A stretch of DNA of 57,780 nucleotides, from assembly GCA_039933635.1 (NCBI GenBank), contig JBDTNQ010000012.1:1-57780 (forward strand), given 5' to 3'. Below, in pieces: positions 25,938 through 36,000 of this stretch. Made by a program: the position numbers and the translations under genes. The notes below the pieces were generated by a model. The model worked only from the letters and a program-made list of their open reading frames with translations. It did no database searches and was not told where the DNA came from. Source of the DNA: JBDTNQ01 sp039933635. GTDB taxonomy: Bacteria; Acidobacteriota; Vicinamibacteria; Vicinamibacterales; SCN-69-37. Position 1 is the first letter of the stretch; each line of letters begins with the position of its first letter.

Positions 25938-28175
25938 ATGGCGAACGTCACGGCCTCTTCCCCGCTCTATTCCTGCGTGATGGCGGACGCGCCGATCTTC
26001 GCGCAACAGACACTGACCCTCGTCTGGACGCTGACCGATCTGGCCGACGTCGATCCGGGCCGCATCATCGTCCACGCACTGCGGGGCAGCGACCGATCCG
26101 TGCGCCGCCAGCTCGACGCGCTCGGGGTCCGTACCGTCGACTGCGAGCCCTTCGATGTCGGGCATCCGCACTGCAATAAGTTGCGCCAACTCGAAGACGC
26201 GGACCTCACCGCCGCCGCGCCGTTGATCCTGTGCGACACGGACCTGGCGTTCGTGGCGCCGATCGACGACATTCTGGCGACGGTGGGCGCGAAAGCGAAG
26301 GCGGTGGACCGCGCGAACCCGCCGCTCGACACGTGGATGCTCATCCTCGCCGCAGCCGGTTTTCCGACGCCGCCGCCGCTGACCCGGACGACACTCGGCG
26401 GCGACCCAACACCGGCCATGAACTGCAATGGCGGCCTCTACCTGCTCTCACCGTCCGCCATCAGTGGACTGCGAAACGCCTGGCCGCGCTGGGCACGGTG
26501 GCTGATCAATAGACCGGATCTGCTGCAGGGATCCGTCCGCGTGCACATCGATCAAGTGGCATTCGGGCTGGCGGCCACCGAGCTGGCACTGCCCGTTGAA
26601 CTGCTCACGATCGCCGACAACTACCCCACGCACGTGGCCGCGGCCGAGTTGCCCAATGTCACACCGCGGATCCTGCACTACCACCAGCGCGTCGATGCGT
26701 CCGGCTTTCTACTGCCCGTCTCGCTCCCGGCTGTCGACCTGGCCATCGCCCGCGTCCATGAGGTCATCCGCCGTCGCCGTCGTGACACCTTCGACAACGG
26801 GTCGTTTTGGGACTTCCGCTATCACCATTCGCCCGATCTGGGGTCGGGTCTGGGCTCGCGGGGCGCGGCCCTTGACGACAAACGCTCGCTGCTCGCGCGT
26901 CACGTCGCGCCCTCGGACGCCCTGCTCGACGTCGGGTGCGGCGATCTCGAGGTGTCCCGGGGCCTGTCGGTCGGCCGCTACACGGGGGTCGACGTCAGTC
27001 ACGAAGCGATCGCGACCGCGCGGGCGAAACGGCCGGACTGGCTGTTTCATTCCGGCGACCTCAGGGACCTGCCCGTCGGTCCGCACGATGTCGTCGTCTG
27101 CTTCGATGTGCTCATTCACCAGCGAACGCTCGCGGCCTACCGCAGTCTCGCGTCGCAGCTGGTGCGACTCGCGACACGCAAGGTGATCGTGTCCGGCTAC
27201 AACCAACCGCCGTGGCACACCTCGGAGATGACGTTCTTTCACGAGCCGTTGACGACGACCCTGGGTCGGCTGGCGGGGACCGGGCATCTCGAACTTATCG
27301 GGGGTTATCGGGATGCCACCGTCGTCACCGTCGATGTGAAGGCCGCGTCTGCGCAGGACTCGATCGCGGCGCGACTCCGCGGCGCACGCGCCCGCGACAC
27401 GCCCCACGGACGCATGATGTCCCTCGAAGGCGACCTGATCTCAGCGCAGTTCGACGCCTTCGGCGCTCACACGCGGAACGAGCTTGCCATGCTGCTGTCG
27501 TTTCTGCGTCCGGGAGACGCGGTCCTCGACGTCGGCGCCCACATCGGCAGTTTCGCGGTGCCCATCGCGCGGCGTGTAGGACCAAGCGGCCTGGTCATCG
27601 CCATCGAGCCCGACGACCTGAACCTCGAGTTGCTCTACGAGAACGTGGCGGCCAACGCTGTCGGCGACGAGGTCGTTATCGTGCGCGCAATCGCCGGCGA
27701 GCCGACGGTGCCCCTGCGCGCCGTGGAAGAGATCACGAACACCGGCGCGTGGCACTTCGTGCCCGACGTCTCCGCCACAGCGGCGCGGACGGCGCAGACC
27801 GTCGACGAGATTGCCTCCGCGACGCTGGGCCAGAGGCGCGTTCGGCTCGTGAAGGTCGATGTGGAGGGTATGGAGCCGAGCGCGTTGCGATCCGCGCACG
27901 CCACGATCGCCGCGTCACGGCCCCTCATCTACTGCGAGGTGGCCGCGCAGCAGCTTGCACGTCAGGGTGTCGCCGTCGCCGACCTCGATCGCTTCTTTGC
28001 CGAGCGGCGATATGTGCTGTATCGGAACATCGGCGATCGGAACTCCACGCACGATGCGTTCACGATTGCGCGGCTGCCAAGCCTCGAGGCGGGCGGCGCG
28101 TTCTTCGACGTCCTGGCCGTGCCCGCGGAAGAAGTCGCCGGGTTGACCGAGCACCGCAAGCTGCCAGGGAGCTAG
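25938..28175 (+). CDS. Three-domain fusion: glycosyltransferase-like, class I methyltransferase, FkbM methyltransferase
   Basis: 745 aa. Residues 10-260 resemble a GT-A nucleotide-sugar transferase: LILCDTDLAFV (97-107) gives a DTD metal motif, MNCNGGLYLLSP follows, then a His-rich end PRILHYHQ. Residues 285-465 form a SAM methyltransferase (LLDVGCGDLEVS, 329-340; TGVDVSHEAIATAR; VVVCFDVLIHQ). Residues 490-735 are FkbM-type (VLDVGAHIGSFAVPIAR, 529-545; VIAIEPDDLN; VRLVKVDVEGMEPS). The protein may add and O-methylate a sugar in one pass (inference). ATG at 25938, 153 bp from the divergent ABC ATPase. Confidence 0.87.
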   Translation: MANVTASSPLYSCVMADAPIFAQQTLTLVWTLTDLADVDPGRIIVHALRGSDRSVRRQLDALGVRTVDCEPFDVGHPHCNKLRQLEDADLTAAAPLILCDTDLAFVAPIDDILATVGAKAKAVDRANPPLDTWMLILAAAGFPTPPPLTRTTLGGDPTPAMNCNGGLYLLSPSAISGLRNAWPRWARWLINRPDLLQGSVRVHIDQVAFGLAATELALPVELLTIADNYPTHVAAAELPNVTPRILHYHQRVDASGFLLPVSLPAVDLAIARVHEVIRRRRRDTFDNGSFWDFRYHHSPDLGSGLGSRGAALDDKRSLLARHVAPSDALLDVGCGDLEVSRGLSVGRYTGVDVSHEAIATARAKRPDWLFHSGDLRDLPVGPHDVVVCFDVLIHQRTLAAYRSLASQLVRLATRKVIVSGYNQPPWHTSEMTFFHEPLTTTLGRLAGTGHLELIGGYRDATVVTVDVKAASAQDSIAARLRGARARDTPHGRMMSLEGDLISAQFDAFGAHTRNELAMLLSFLRPGDAVLDVGAHIGSFAVPIARRVGPSGLVIAIEPDDLNLELLYENVAANAVGDEVVIVRAIAGEPTVPLRAVEEITNTGAWHFVPDVSATAARTAQTVDEIASATLGQRRVRLVKVDVEGMEPSALRSAHATIAASRPLIYCEVAAQQLARQGVAVADLDRFFAERRYVLYRNIGDRNSTHDAFTIARLPSLEAGGAFFDVLAVPAEEVAGLTEHRKLPGS

Positions 28176-28189
28176 ATCGGGCGACGGGC

Positions 28190-29365
28190 TCAGTCCCCGA
28201 AATCGGCCGCGATCAGTCCGCGGACATTCGCGGCAAAGACGTCAAACGAAAAGTCTCTGGCGCGGACGACAGCTGCCGACGCGAGTTGCTCGCGCCGCAG
28301 TGGGTTCGTCGCCAGATCGATCGTCAGCTCCTGCAAGCGGTCGATCGAGTGCCAGTGGCAGCCGTCGACGCCGTCCCGGACGATCTCGGCCGGTCCCGCG
28401 GCGCCAAACACCAGCGGCACGGCACCCGCCGCCAGCGCTTCCACCACCGCAATGCCGAAATGCTCGAAACGCTCGGGGTGACGAAGGGGGTCCTCGCCGT
28501 ACCCACCAGCGTGCCAGTAGAGCGACGCCCCGGCCAACGCCGTCGTCAGCGCTTCGCCTGGAGCATTCACCGCGAAACGCACGGGACATCCACGGCTGCG
28601 GCGCTTGAGATCCAGCAGGTACTCGCGGTTGCGGGCGTCGCACCCGCCGATGAGCACCAGTTCCCAGTCAACCAACCGGCCATTGCGCTGCAGCGCCACG
28701 AACGCATCGACCATTTCACGCTGCTTCTTGCAGTGCCCGTGAGTCGGATCGAAAAATCGTCCGATCGAGACGATGCTCCGCGTCTTTCCCGCGGGCGCCA
28801 CGACGGGACGCACGGGCGGATACAGGACATCCGACGGGACGCGCCACAATTCGCGCACCCAGTGCGCGGTGTAGTGCGAATCCGAGAGAAAGCGCTGGTA
28901 CGTGTCGACGAAATCCGTGTCATCACGGTGGACGGCCGCCAGCGCCCGGAGGGTGTTCAGCCGACTCGGCGTCCCGGAAACCGGTCCGAGTACGCGTGTG
29001 GCGACGCGCGCCAGCGCGTGACGGCGGCGGTCCAGACGCGAACGTGGCGCACCGGGAAACATGACGTAGTACCACCCCACCCCGGCGCGGTTGCGGGCCC
29101 GGCTGAGAAATGCGCCATTGATGAAGAGATCGAAGCGCCGGCTGATGTCCGACGCTGCCTCGGTCGTGTGGACGGCCTCGAAACCACAGGCCGAAATGTC
29201 GGGCCCCAGTCGGTCACGCATCTGGCCTGGCGGAACAGGTCGGGGGCCGAGAAGCGTGACATCGTGCGTCGCGGAGAGCACTTCAGCCAGGCTGCCGTCC
29301 ACCTGCTCGCCACCACCGAATGTGAGCCAGTGGTGATCGTAGATGCCGATCCGCAGCCGTTTCAC
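28190..29365 (-). CDS. Glycosyltransferase, GT4-like
   Basis: 391 aa. GIYDHHWLTFGGGEQVDGSLAEVL is a family N-terminus for nucleotide binding; FGIAVVEALAAGAVPLVFG near residue 310 carries the E-x7-E retaining-GT motif. Probably transfers a sugar from a nucleotide donor onto the growing surface glycan, in the cytoplasm or at the inner leaflet. The GTG at 29365 overlaps the preceding stop by 4 nt (GTGA); an upstream ATG at 29380 is an alternative. Last gene of the minus run with GT2, methyltransferase and sulfotransferase. Confidence 0.88.
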   Translation of the reverse strand: MKRLRIGIYDHHWLTFGGGEQVDGSLAEVLSATHDVTLLGPRPVPPGQMRDRLGPDISACGFEAVHTTEAASDISRRFDLFINGAFLSRARNRAGVGWYYVMFPGAPRSRLDRRRHALARVATRVLGPVSGTPSRLNTLRALAAVHRDDTDFVDTYQRFLSDSHYTAHWVRELWRVPSDVLYPPVRPVVAPAGKTRSIVSIGRFFDPTHGHCKKQREMVDAFVALQRNGRLVDWELVLIGGCDARNREYLLDLKRRSRGCPVRFAVNAPGEALTTALAGASLYWHAGGYGEDPLRHPERFEHFGIAVVEALAAGAVPLVFGAAGPAEIVRDGVDGCHWHSIDRLQELTIDLATNPLRREQLASAAVVRARDFSFDVFAANVRGLIAADFGD

Positions 29366-30711
29366 TTGGCCGACTCCCACTGCCGGATCGACTCACGGGG
29401 CACCGAGATTGGCTCTCTCCAACGATGAGCCAGAGCATGCGGGAGGTGGAACATCAGACTGGTCCACACCTTCCAGCGCAACTGCGGCTCGTCGTAACGC
29501 GGAAAGCGCAACCGCGCCAACCGCCGGACCATGTGATCCATCACCGCGCGCTGCAGGCGTCTCGTCTCGCCGGCGACGGCGCGGGCCGCCACGTTGGCTG
29601 GTGCATTCTTGACCGCGACCAGCACACGATTGCGCTCGGTGTGAAAGCGAAACACGGGGGACCACTCGCCCGAGGTGGCCGCGTGCCGATGCCGGACCAC
29701 GGACGCCGGCTGATAGAGATAGCGCATGCCGCGCAGCCGCCCGCGCCAGGAGAGATCGAAGTCCTCGTAGTACAGAAACAGGCGCTCGTCGAAGGTCCCG
29801 ACCGTGTCGAGATACGATCGCCGCAGCAGCACCGCGCCGCCGCACCATCCGAAGGTCTCCGTCACGGTATCGAACTGTCCGCGGTCGCGCTCGAGGAACC
29901 CGCGATCTCCGCCGAAGGCATGCGGGTAGAGGTTTGACCCCGCGTTGTTAATCACGTCGAACTCGTCGTCGACGGGCACGTCCACCCACTGCGGGCGCGG
30001 TCCAACCTCCAGGCGCTGCTCGGCGCCTCCCGATCGGCACACGACGACCCGCGGGTCGTTACGGGAGAGGCGCACCGACACGACCGCCGGTGTCTTGTCC
30101 CTGATGCGCACGCGAATCGTCCCGTGCTTCCCACTCCAGCTGGCCATTTCCTCGCCACGGCCCGTATCGGCCGGCTCGTGGCCGTGGAACCCCTCAGCAA
30201 GAATCACATCCCCGTCCCGTCGCAACCCGTCGACACGCACGCCACTCAGCCGCATACCGAGCACGCGCGTATCGAGGGCGCCAATCGCGCCGGCATCGGG
30301 CACGATCAGATCGACGCCCGCGTACCGATCGGCAAAGAGCAGCTTCGGCGAGACCGCGGCGATTTCCGGACGCGCTTCGAGCGTCTCGACGAGCGGGCTC
30401 AGCCAGCCGGGTGTGACCGTCGCATCGTTGTTGATCAGCGCGACGTAGTCGTACGGGCCGTCCGCCGTGATACCGAGGTTACAGCCGCCTGCAAAGCCCA
30501 GATTGGCCAGCGGCTCGAGCACGCGCACGGAGAGGTAGTCGCGCGCGACCCGTTCCACCACGTCGTCGATCGATCCGTTGTCCACGAGGACGATCTCGAG
30601 GCGGTCTTTCGGATAGTCGGTTGCGAGCAGCGAATCGAGGCAGTCCAGCGTCAGTTGGCCGCCGTCGAAGTTCAGGACGACGACGCGGACGCGGGGAGCG
30701 ACATGCGACAT
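29362..30711 (-). CDS. Glycosyltransferase family 2 with inserted beta domain
   Basis: 449 aa. VRVVVLNFDGGQLTLDCL, IVLVDNGSIDD and VALINNDATVTPGWL (DXD equivalent NDA) define the GT-A core; GWCGGAVLLRRSYLDTVGTFDERLFLYYEDFDLSWRGRLRG is the acceptor-side motif. Between them, about residues 150-260, is a beta-rich insertion with HGTIRVRIRDKTPAVVSVRL and RLEVGPRPQWVDVPV. The C-terminal 100 residues are helical. Similar rhamnosyl-type GT2 proteins exist, so the family call is firm, the sugar unknown. The ATG shares one base with the upstream methyltransferase stop (TGATG). Confidence 0.9.
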   Translation of the reverse strand: MSHVAPRVRVVVLNFDGGQLTLDCLDSLLATDYPKDRLEIVLVDNGSIDDVVERVARDYLSVRVLEPLANLGFAGGCNLGITADGPYDYVALINNDATVTPGWLSPLVETLEARPEIAAVSPKLLFADRYAGVDLIVPDAGAIGALDTRVLGMRLSGVRVDGLRRDGDVILAEGFHGHEPADTGRGEEMASWSGKHGTIRVRIRDKTPAVVSVRLSRNDPRVVVCRSGGAEQRLEVGPRPQWVDVPVDDEFDVINNAGSNLYPHAFGGDRGFLERDRGQFDTVTETFGWCGGAVLLRRSYLDTVGTFDERLFLYYEDFDLSWRGRLRGMRYLYQPASVVRHRHAATSGEWSPVFRFHTERNRVLVAVKNAPANVAARAVAGETRRLQRAVMDHMVRRLARLRFPRYDEPQLRWKVWTSLMFHLPHALAHRWREPISVPRESIRQWESAK

Positions 30712-31742
30712 CAGGGACGGCCCCGAAGCAGTCGTCTCAGCTTCAGCCTCCGGACTTGTCGTCCGATCCACGGCAAGGCTTTCGCCAAGCCGAACTCGAG
30801 ATAGGAGTACGTCCCGCCGTGGTCTCTGGCCCACGCCTCGCGTCGGGCTTCGCTTTCGGTCGTCCTGGCGATCAAGCCGGCGTCGGAAAGCGCGCTCTTT
30901 CGCGGACGGGCGATGAAATACGAGAACAGCGTCGGCACCGCGCCCCGGTGCGACAGCCGCTTGTCCTCGGCCAGCACCAACTGGACGTGGGGAGCGAGGT
31001 CGCCGGGGTTGAGGGACCAAATCTTGGTGTTGTGCGTGAGGAGCTCGTACGCCACGCCGCCGCCCGTATCGTGCCGCTCGAACACGTCGAAGAAGCGCGC
31101 CAGCGCGTCGAAGATCAGATCCGAGTGGATGGCTTCGGTCGGATCGGTGTACAGCATCGTCGGCAGATGCGGCCGGACGAGCGGCGTCTTGCGGATGTGC
31201 ACCGGGAGGCGGCGGTTGACGCGCTGGATGTGGAGCCACTGACGCAGCGGATACTGATTGCGTCTGGGTCCGACATAATCGAAGTTGACAATGAGTCCGT
31301 CGGCCCGGAGAGCCGAGCACAAGACCCGCGAGAGACGGTGGATGTACTGGACGTGGTGCAATGCCGCCACGTTGACCACCAGATCGAACTGATCCGGGGG
31401 GAACTCCACTCGATTGACGTCGGCCTGAAAATACGCAATGGGCCGGGTGCCTCTGTCACGCTGGGCCAAGCGGAGCAGATCGATCGAGTAGTCGAAGGCC
31501 ACCGCCTGGGACACGATGCCCTTGTCGACGAACTCCCGCTCAACCCAGCCGTTGCCGCAGTTCAGGAAGAGCGCGCGGCTGAACGGCGACGAGGCGTATC
31601 GGTCACGAAAATCGTCCACCCACCATTTGGCGGGATCGCCCGTGAAGTTCTCGGACATGTACGCGAGGACCTGCGGCAGGTCATTCCAGTACTTGCCCGC
31701 GTAGTAGACCTCGCTGTTGACGTTGACGGCGGTGTCAGGCAT
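30711..31742 (-). CDS. Class I SAM-dependent methyltransferase
   Basis: About 343 aa. Motif I RALFLNCGNGWVER, then VAFDYSIDLLRLAQ and FDLVVNVAALHHVQYI mark a small-molecule methyltransferase; the C-terminal 180 residues lie outside the core and contain an R/K-rich tail (RQVRRLKLRRLLRGR). Likely methylates a glycan residue because it is coupled to a GT2 gene and follows the sulfotransferase on the same strand. ATG 31742 is listed; TTG at 31772, with weak AGGA just upstream, would add ten residues. Confidence 0.85.
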   Translation of the reverse strand: MPDTAVNVNSEVYYAGKYWNDLPQVLAYMSENFTGDPAKWWVDDFRDRYASSPFSRALFLNCGNGWVEREFVDKGIVSQAVAFDYSIDLLRLAQRDRGTRPIAYFQADVNRVEFPPDQFDLVVNVAALHHVQYIHRLSRVLCSALRADGLIVNFDYVGPRRNQYPLRQWLHIQRVNRRLPVHIRKTPLVRPHLPTMLYTDPTEAIHSDLIFDALARFFDVFERHDTGGGVAYELLTHNTKIWSLNPGDLAPHVQLVLAEDKRLSHRGAVPTLFSYFIARPRKSALSDAGLIARTTESEARREAWARDHGGTYSYLEFGLAKALPWIGRQVRRLKLRRLLRGRP

Positions 31743-31801
31743 CCATTCGACAGGGCCGGGAAGGCTCTCCAATCCTACACGCGAAGTGGCGCGCGGGCTC
31801 C

Positions 31802-32914
31802 CTACTTCCTTGATATCAGGTTCCTGAGTTTCCAGAACGCGCTGGCCTCCATCGTGTCGACCTGCTCCTGCAGCGCGGCGGCCGCATGCTGCTGCTCATC
31901 GCGGCTGTCCGTCATCGCCTTCAGGTCGTCGGTCAACTGCCGTTCGCGGATACGCCACGCCCCGAGCTGTTCCTGCCATGCGGCCTCATGTGCCTCCCGG
32001 AGATCGAGTTGCTGCTGCGCCGCGGCGCGCGCCGCCGCCTGTTGAGCGCGTTCGTGCCGGTACCAACGCACGAGGGGCGCATACGTCACAGCGGCGTGAC
32101 GAAGCTCCCGCCGGACAGCGTCCAGCTCGGCGACGGATACCGACTCCGGATCCCGGCTGGCGCGCTCGTGCCACCGGTAGACGCGCCGCACCCACTCGGA
32201 GACGTCCGGCCGCTCGTCGAGTGAAGCGCTCGTGGCGGACTCGTGTCGCAGTGCCGGATCGAGGAAGGCGGCGATCTCCGCGTCGACCCCGGGTCCCCGA
32301 TTCGGCAGGGCAATGGCCAAGGCGTCTTCCACCCGGGCCACCACGGCCTGCCAATCGGTCAGAATCTGATCGTAGGTGACGATAAGGCGGCGATCGCCGC
32401 GAGTCGACTCCTCGGCGGCTAGCACGTGCTCGAGCCACAGCAATAGGGCTTGAGATGCGGGCATTGCGTCCCGACGCTCGAGCGATGCCGCAACCTCCAG
32501 AGGATGGCGCACCACGAGCAGCATGGCGGGCTCGCGATGCACAGAGGCCAGGGCTTGCCGCCAGAGCGGTACGAGCCGGCACGCGCGCGGGTCCTTCACC
32601 ACCGTGAGCGTGGCGCCACCTTCTTCACGACGCAGCAGTTCGACGAGACGATCGACGTAACCCTGCCCCTCGCGTGATGCCATCCACGCGGCCGGAAACT
32701 CGGTGGGATCGTCCCACGCGCTGCCCGCTTCCGCCAGAAGCGCATCGTGCAGCGCGACGATCGCCGACGGCTCCCAATAGCCCGTGACGTTCGCGGCGTT
32801 GGCTGGCAGCAGGTCGCCGGCCAGGTGCGCGCCGCACAGGTTCAGCAGGCGGGTGCACGCGGACGTGCCACTCCGGTGCATGCCAAGGATCAGGAGAGTC
32901 CGTTCAGTCGACAT
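31802..32914 (-). CDS. Sulfotransferase-family protein with C-terminal coiled coil
   Basis: 370 aa. LILGMHRSGTSACTRLL at the N-terminus is the PAPS 5'-phosphosulfate loop; VKDPRACRLVPLW and LLVVRHPLEVAASL match the 3'-phosphate-binding region. It transfers sulfate to a hydroxyl group, here probably on the surface glycan. Residues about 290-360 form a Gln/Ala-rich coiled coil ending in SAFWKLRNLI, a tail often appended to polysaccharide-biosynthesis proteins. The first gene of the minus-strand glycan run, divergent from the giant glycosyltransferase gene. Confidence 0.88.
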   Translation of the reverse strand: MSTERTLLILGMHRSGTSACTRLLNLCGAHLAGDLLPANAANVTGYWEPSAIVALHDALLAEAGSAWDDPTEFPAAWMASREGQGYVDRLVELLRREEGGATLTVVKDPRACRLVPLWRQALASVHREPAMLLVVRHPLEVAASLERRDAMPASQALLLWLEHVLAAEESTRGDRRLIVTYDQILTDWQAVVARVEDALAIALPNRGPGVDAEIAAFLDPALRHESATSASLDERPDVSEWVRRVYRWHERASRDPESVSVAELDAVRRELRHAAVTYAPLVRWYRHERAQQAAARAAAQQQLDLREAHEAAWQEQLGAWRIRERQLTDDLKAMTDSRDEQQHAAAALQEQVDTMEASAFWKLRNLISRK

Positions 32915-33030
32915 CGCGGTATTGCAGGCGCTGCCAGTCTATCGTGCCTGACGAGGCCCGTACAGTGGGCGCCAGGGCTTGATCGCGCGCGGAAATTGAT
33001 CGCGTTCGTCGCACGGAGGTACACTCGTTC

Positions 33031-36000
33031 GTGGACGGTCCTGTCGTCACGCAGTGGCACGCCATGAAGGACGGAACGCGCGCGTCGATGACCTCAGAGC
33101 CTACCGTCTCGATCGTCATCCCCGTTTTCAACAAGATCGCGTTCACGCGCCAGTGCCTGGACCGGCTCGACCGGCATGCGGCGGAAAACCCTTCGGTCGA
33201 CGTCGTCGTCGTGGACAACGCGTCGACCGACGGCACGCAGGCGTTTTTCGAGGAGCCGCCGGCGTTGGCGTTTCCGCTGACCTACGTCAGGAACGACGTC
33301 AATCAAGGGTTCTCACGCGCCAACAACATCGGGGCGAAGCGCTCACGCGCGAAGTACCTGCTCTTCCTGAACAACGACACCCTGGTCAGGGGGGGGTGGC
33401 TTCACGCCATGGTGAGCGTGGCCGACGCCGATCCGAAGGTCGGCGTGGTCGGCATCAAGCAGCTGTTCCCTTACACGAATCAGATTCATCACGCGGGCAT
33501 CATCATCACCGCCGAGGGGCGCCCCCAACACATCTACCCGCACAGCGACGGGTCGCTGCCGTACGTCAACAAACAACGCGAGTATCAGGCGGTGACGGGC
33601 TCGTGTCTCCTCATCGCACGCGACCTCTTCGAAGCCGTCGGAGGTTTCGACGAGGCCTATCGCAATGGCTACGAGGACATCGACCTGTGCCTGACCGTAC
33701 GCCAGCGGGGACGGTCCGTGGTCTGCTGCACCACCGGCGCCATCTATCACTACGGGCAGATCACGGAAACCAGGACGGCGGACGACGACCAGAATGCCAC
33801 ACGGCTGGCGTCGAAGTGGCGGACGCTGCGCTCGGACGAGCACGAATATCACCGGATGGACCGGTCCGACCTCGAACGCCAGCCGGCGGCCCGGCCACGC
33901 CTGATTCCAGCCAATCCCAACCTGATCTATTTCGCCGACGATCTGTCCGCTGGCAGCGCACTGAGCTGGGTCATCACCGAGCTCGTGCACGCGTTGGATC
34001 GCCAGGGCGCTGATGTCGCCGTGCGCCAGGGTGCAATCGCGACATCGGTCGGGGCGGACCGTCGGCGCACGCTGGCGCGTTTGATGCGGCCTTCTACGCC
34101 GATCGGCGGCGTACAGCTCCGCTGGTCGCACTACTGGCCGCAGCACCTCGGGCTCGATCTGAACGGGCGGCTCAATCTCGAACTCTTCGTCATCAACTAC
34201 CTGTTCGCGCGGCCCCACAAACAGCCCTGGGACTACTGGCTCCAGAGCGTGAAGCAGAATCGCTATCTCAAGCTCCCGCTCAGTAACTTCAACCGTGACG
34301 TGCTCGCGCAGCTTGGTGTCCCCCCGGACGATTGCACCGTGTTCCGGCCGGGGTATTCGCCGGAAATTGCGGAGGTTGGAGCGCCCAAAAGGTGGGGATC
34401 TGGCGCTCGCCTCCTGACGGTTACGAACTCGCACGATCTCGAGCGCTACGGCACCAGGCTCCTGCTCGACGCGTACTGGTCCGCGTTCTCAAAGCACGAC
34501 GACGTGACACTCGTGGTGAAGGACTATGGAACCAGCTCCGGCGACACGACCTTGCGCGATCTGTTCCGCGAACACGCGGGGGACGCAGCCATCGAGTACG
34601 TCACGGCGTTCACGAGCAAGGAGAAACTGATCGAGCTGTACAAATCGTGCGACGGCTTCATCTCGGCGCATCGCGGCGAAGGCTACGGCATGAAGATTCT
34701 CGACGCCCTCGCCTGCGGGCTGCCGGTCATCACGCCACTCTTCGGCGGGCCGACGGACTTCTGCACGGCCGACAACTGCTTCCCCGTGGACTTCTCACTC
34801 GTGCCCGTGGGCGACTGTCTCGATACCCGATCCCTGCGCATCACGAACGACCCGGTCTGGGCGGAGCCGTCCGTCTCGAGTCTCAGAGCGGCCATGCGTC
34901 GCGTCGTGGCGTTACCGGACGAGGCGCGACGGATCGGCAGCAGGGCCCGCGCAGACGTCACCGATCGATTCACCTGGGACGTGGCCGCCCGCGGCCTACT
35001 CGAGTTCGTCCACGAACGCTCAGCAGTCACTGACGCGGCGCCGGCGACACTGGTCTCGCCGCGGGAGCCCACGGAGCGGTCGCCCTATTGGATGGGATGC
35101 CGAGTCAGCGTGCTCGTGCCGACGTTCAATCGCAGTCAGATGCTCGTGAAGTGTCTGCGGGCCCTCGAACAACAGACCGTGCTGCCGCAGGAATTCGAGG
35201 TCATCGTCGTCGATGACGGCTCGACGGACGACACGCCCACGGTCGTGGCTGGCCTCGCGATGCCCTTTCACGTGAAGTACGTGCGACGCGCCAACGCAGG
35301 GCCCGGCAGTGCGCGCAACGAGGGCCTGCGCCACGCGACCGGCGGGCTGGTGCTCTTCATCGGGGACGACATTCTCGCGCATCCCCGGCTGCTCGAGGCG
35401 CACCTCGAGGCGCACGCCACGCGAAGCGATGCGGGCACGGCCATCCTCGGCCACATCGACTGGCCGCCCGGGATGCGGCGGTCGGCCGTGATGGACTACG
35501 TGTGCGGACCGTCGACGTTGCAGTTCGCGTACGCGTTCATTCCGGATTTGCCATCACTCGATTTTCGCCTGTTCTACACGAGCAACATCTCACTGCAACG
35601 GAAGTTCCTGCTGGATGCCGCGGCCGATGGAGTGACATTCGACCCGGACTTCACGGCAGCGGCCTTCGAGGACTCCGAGTTCGCGCTGCGGCTCGAACCC
35701 CGCGGACTCCGCATCGTCTACGCCGCGGATGCGCTCGCCCACCACGAGCACTGGATGGACCTCGAAAGCTTCTCGCGGCGGGAATACGGCGCCGGTCGGA
35801 TGGCCGTCGTGTTCTACCGCAAGCACCCGCAGATCGACGACCAACTCCAGGTGAAGTGGGTGGCAGACTGGACGGACGCCGTCGATGCGTTACTCGGGCG
35901 GCCCGACCTCGAGTCGCGGCTACGGGCATTGGACAGCCACACGCATGCGTTCTTGCGCTCGCTGGCGGACACACTCGGTGAGATCGCCGCCGGACAGGCT

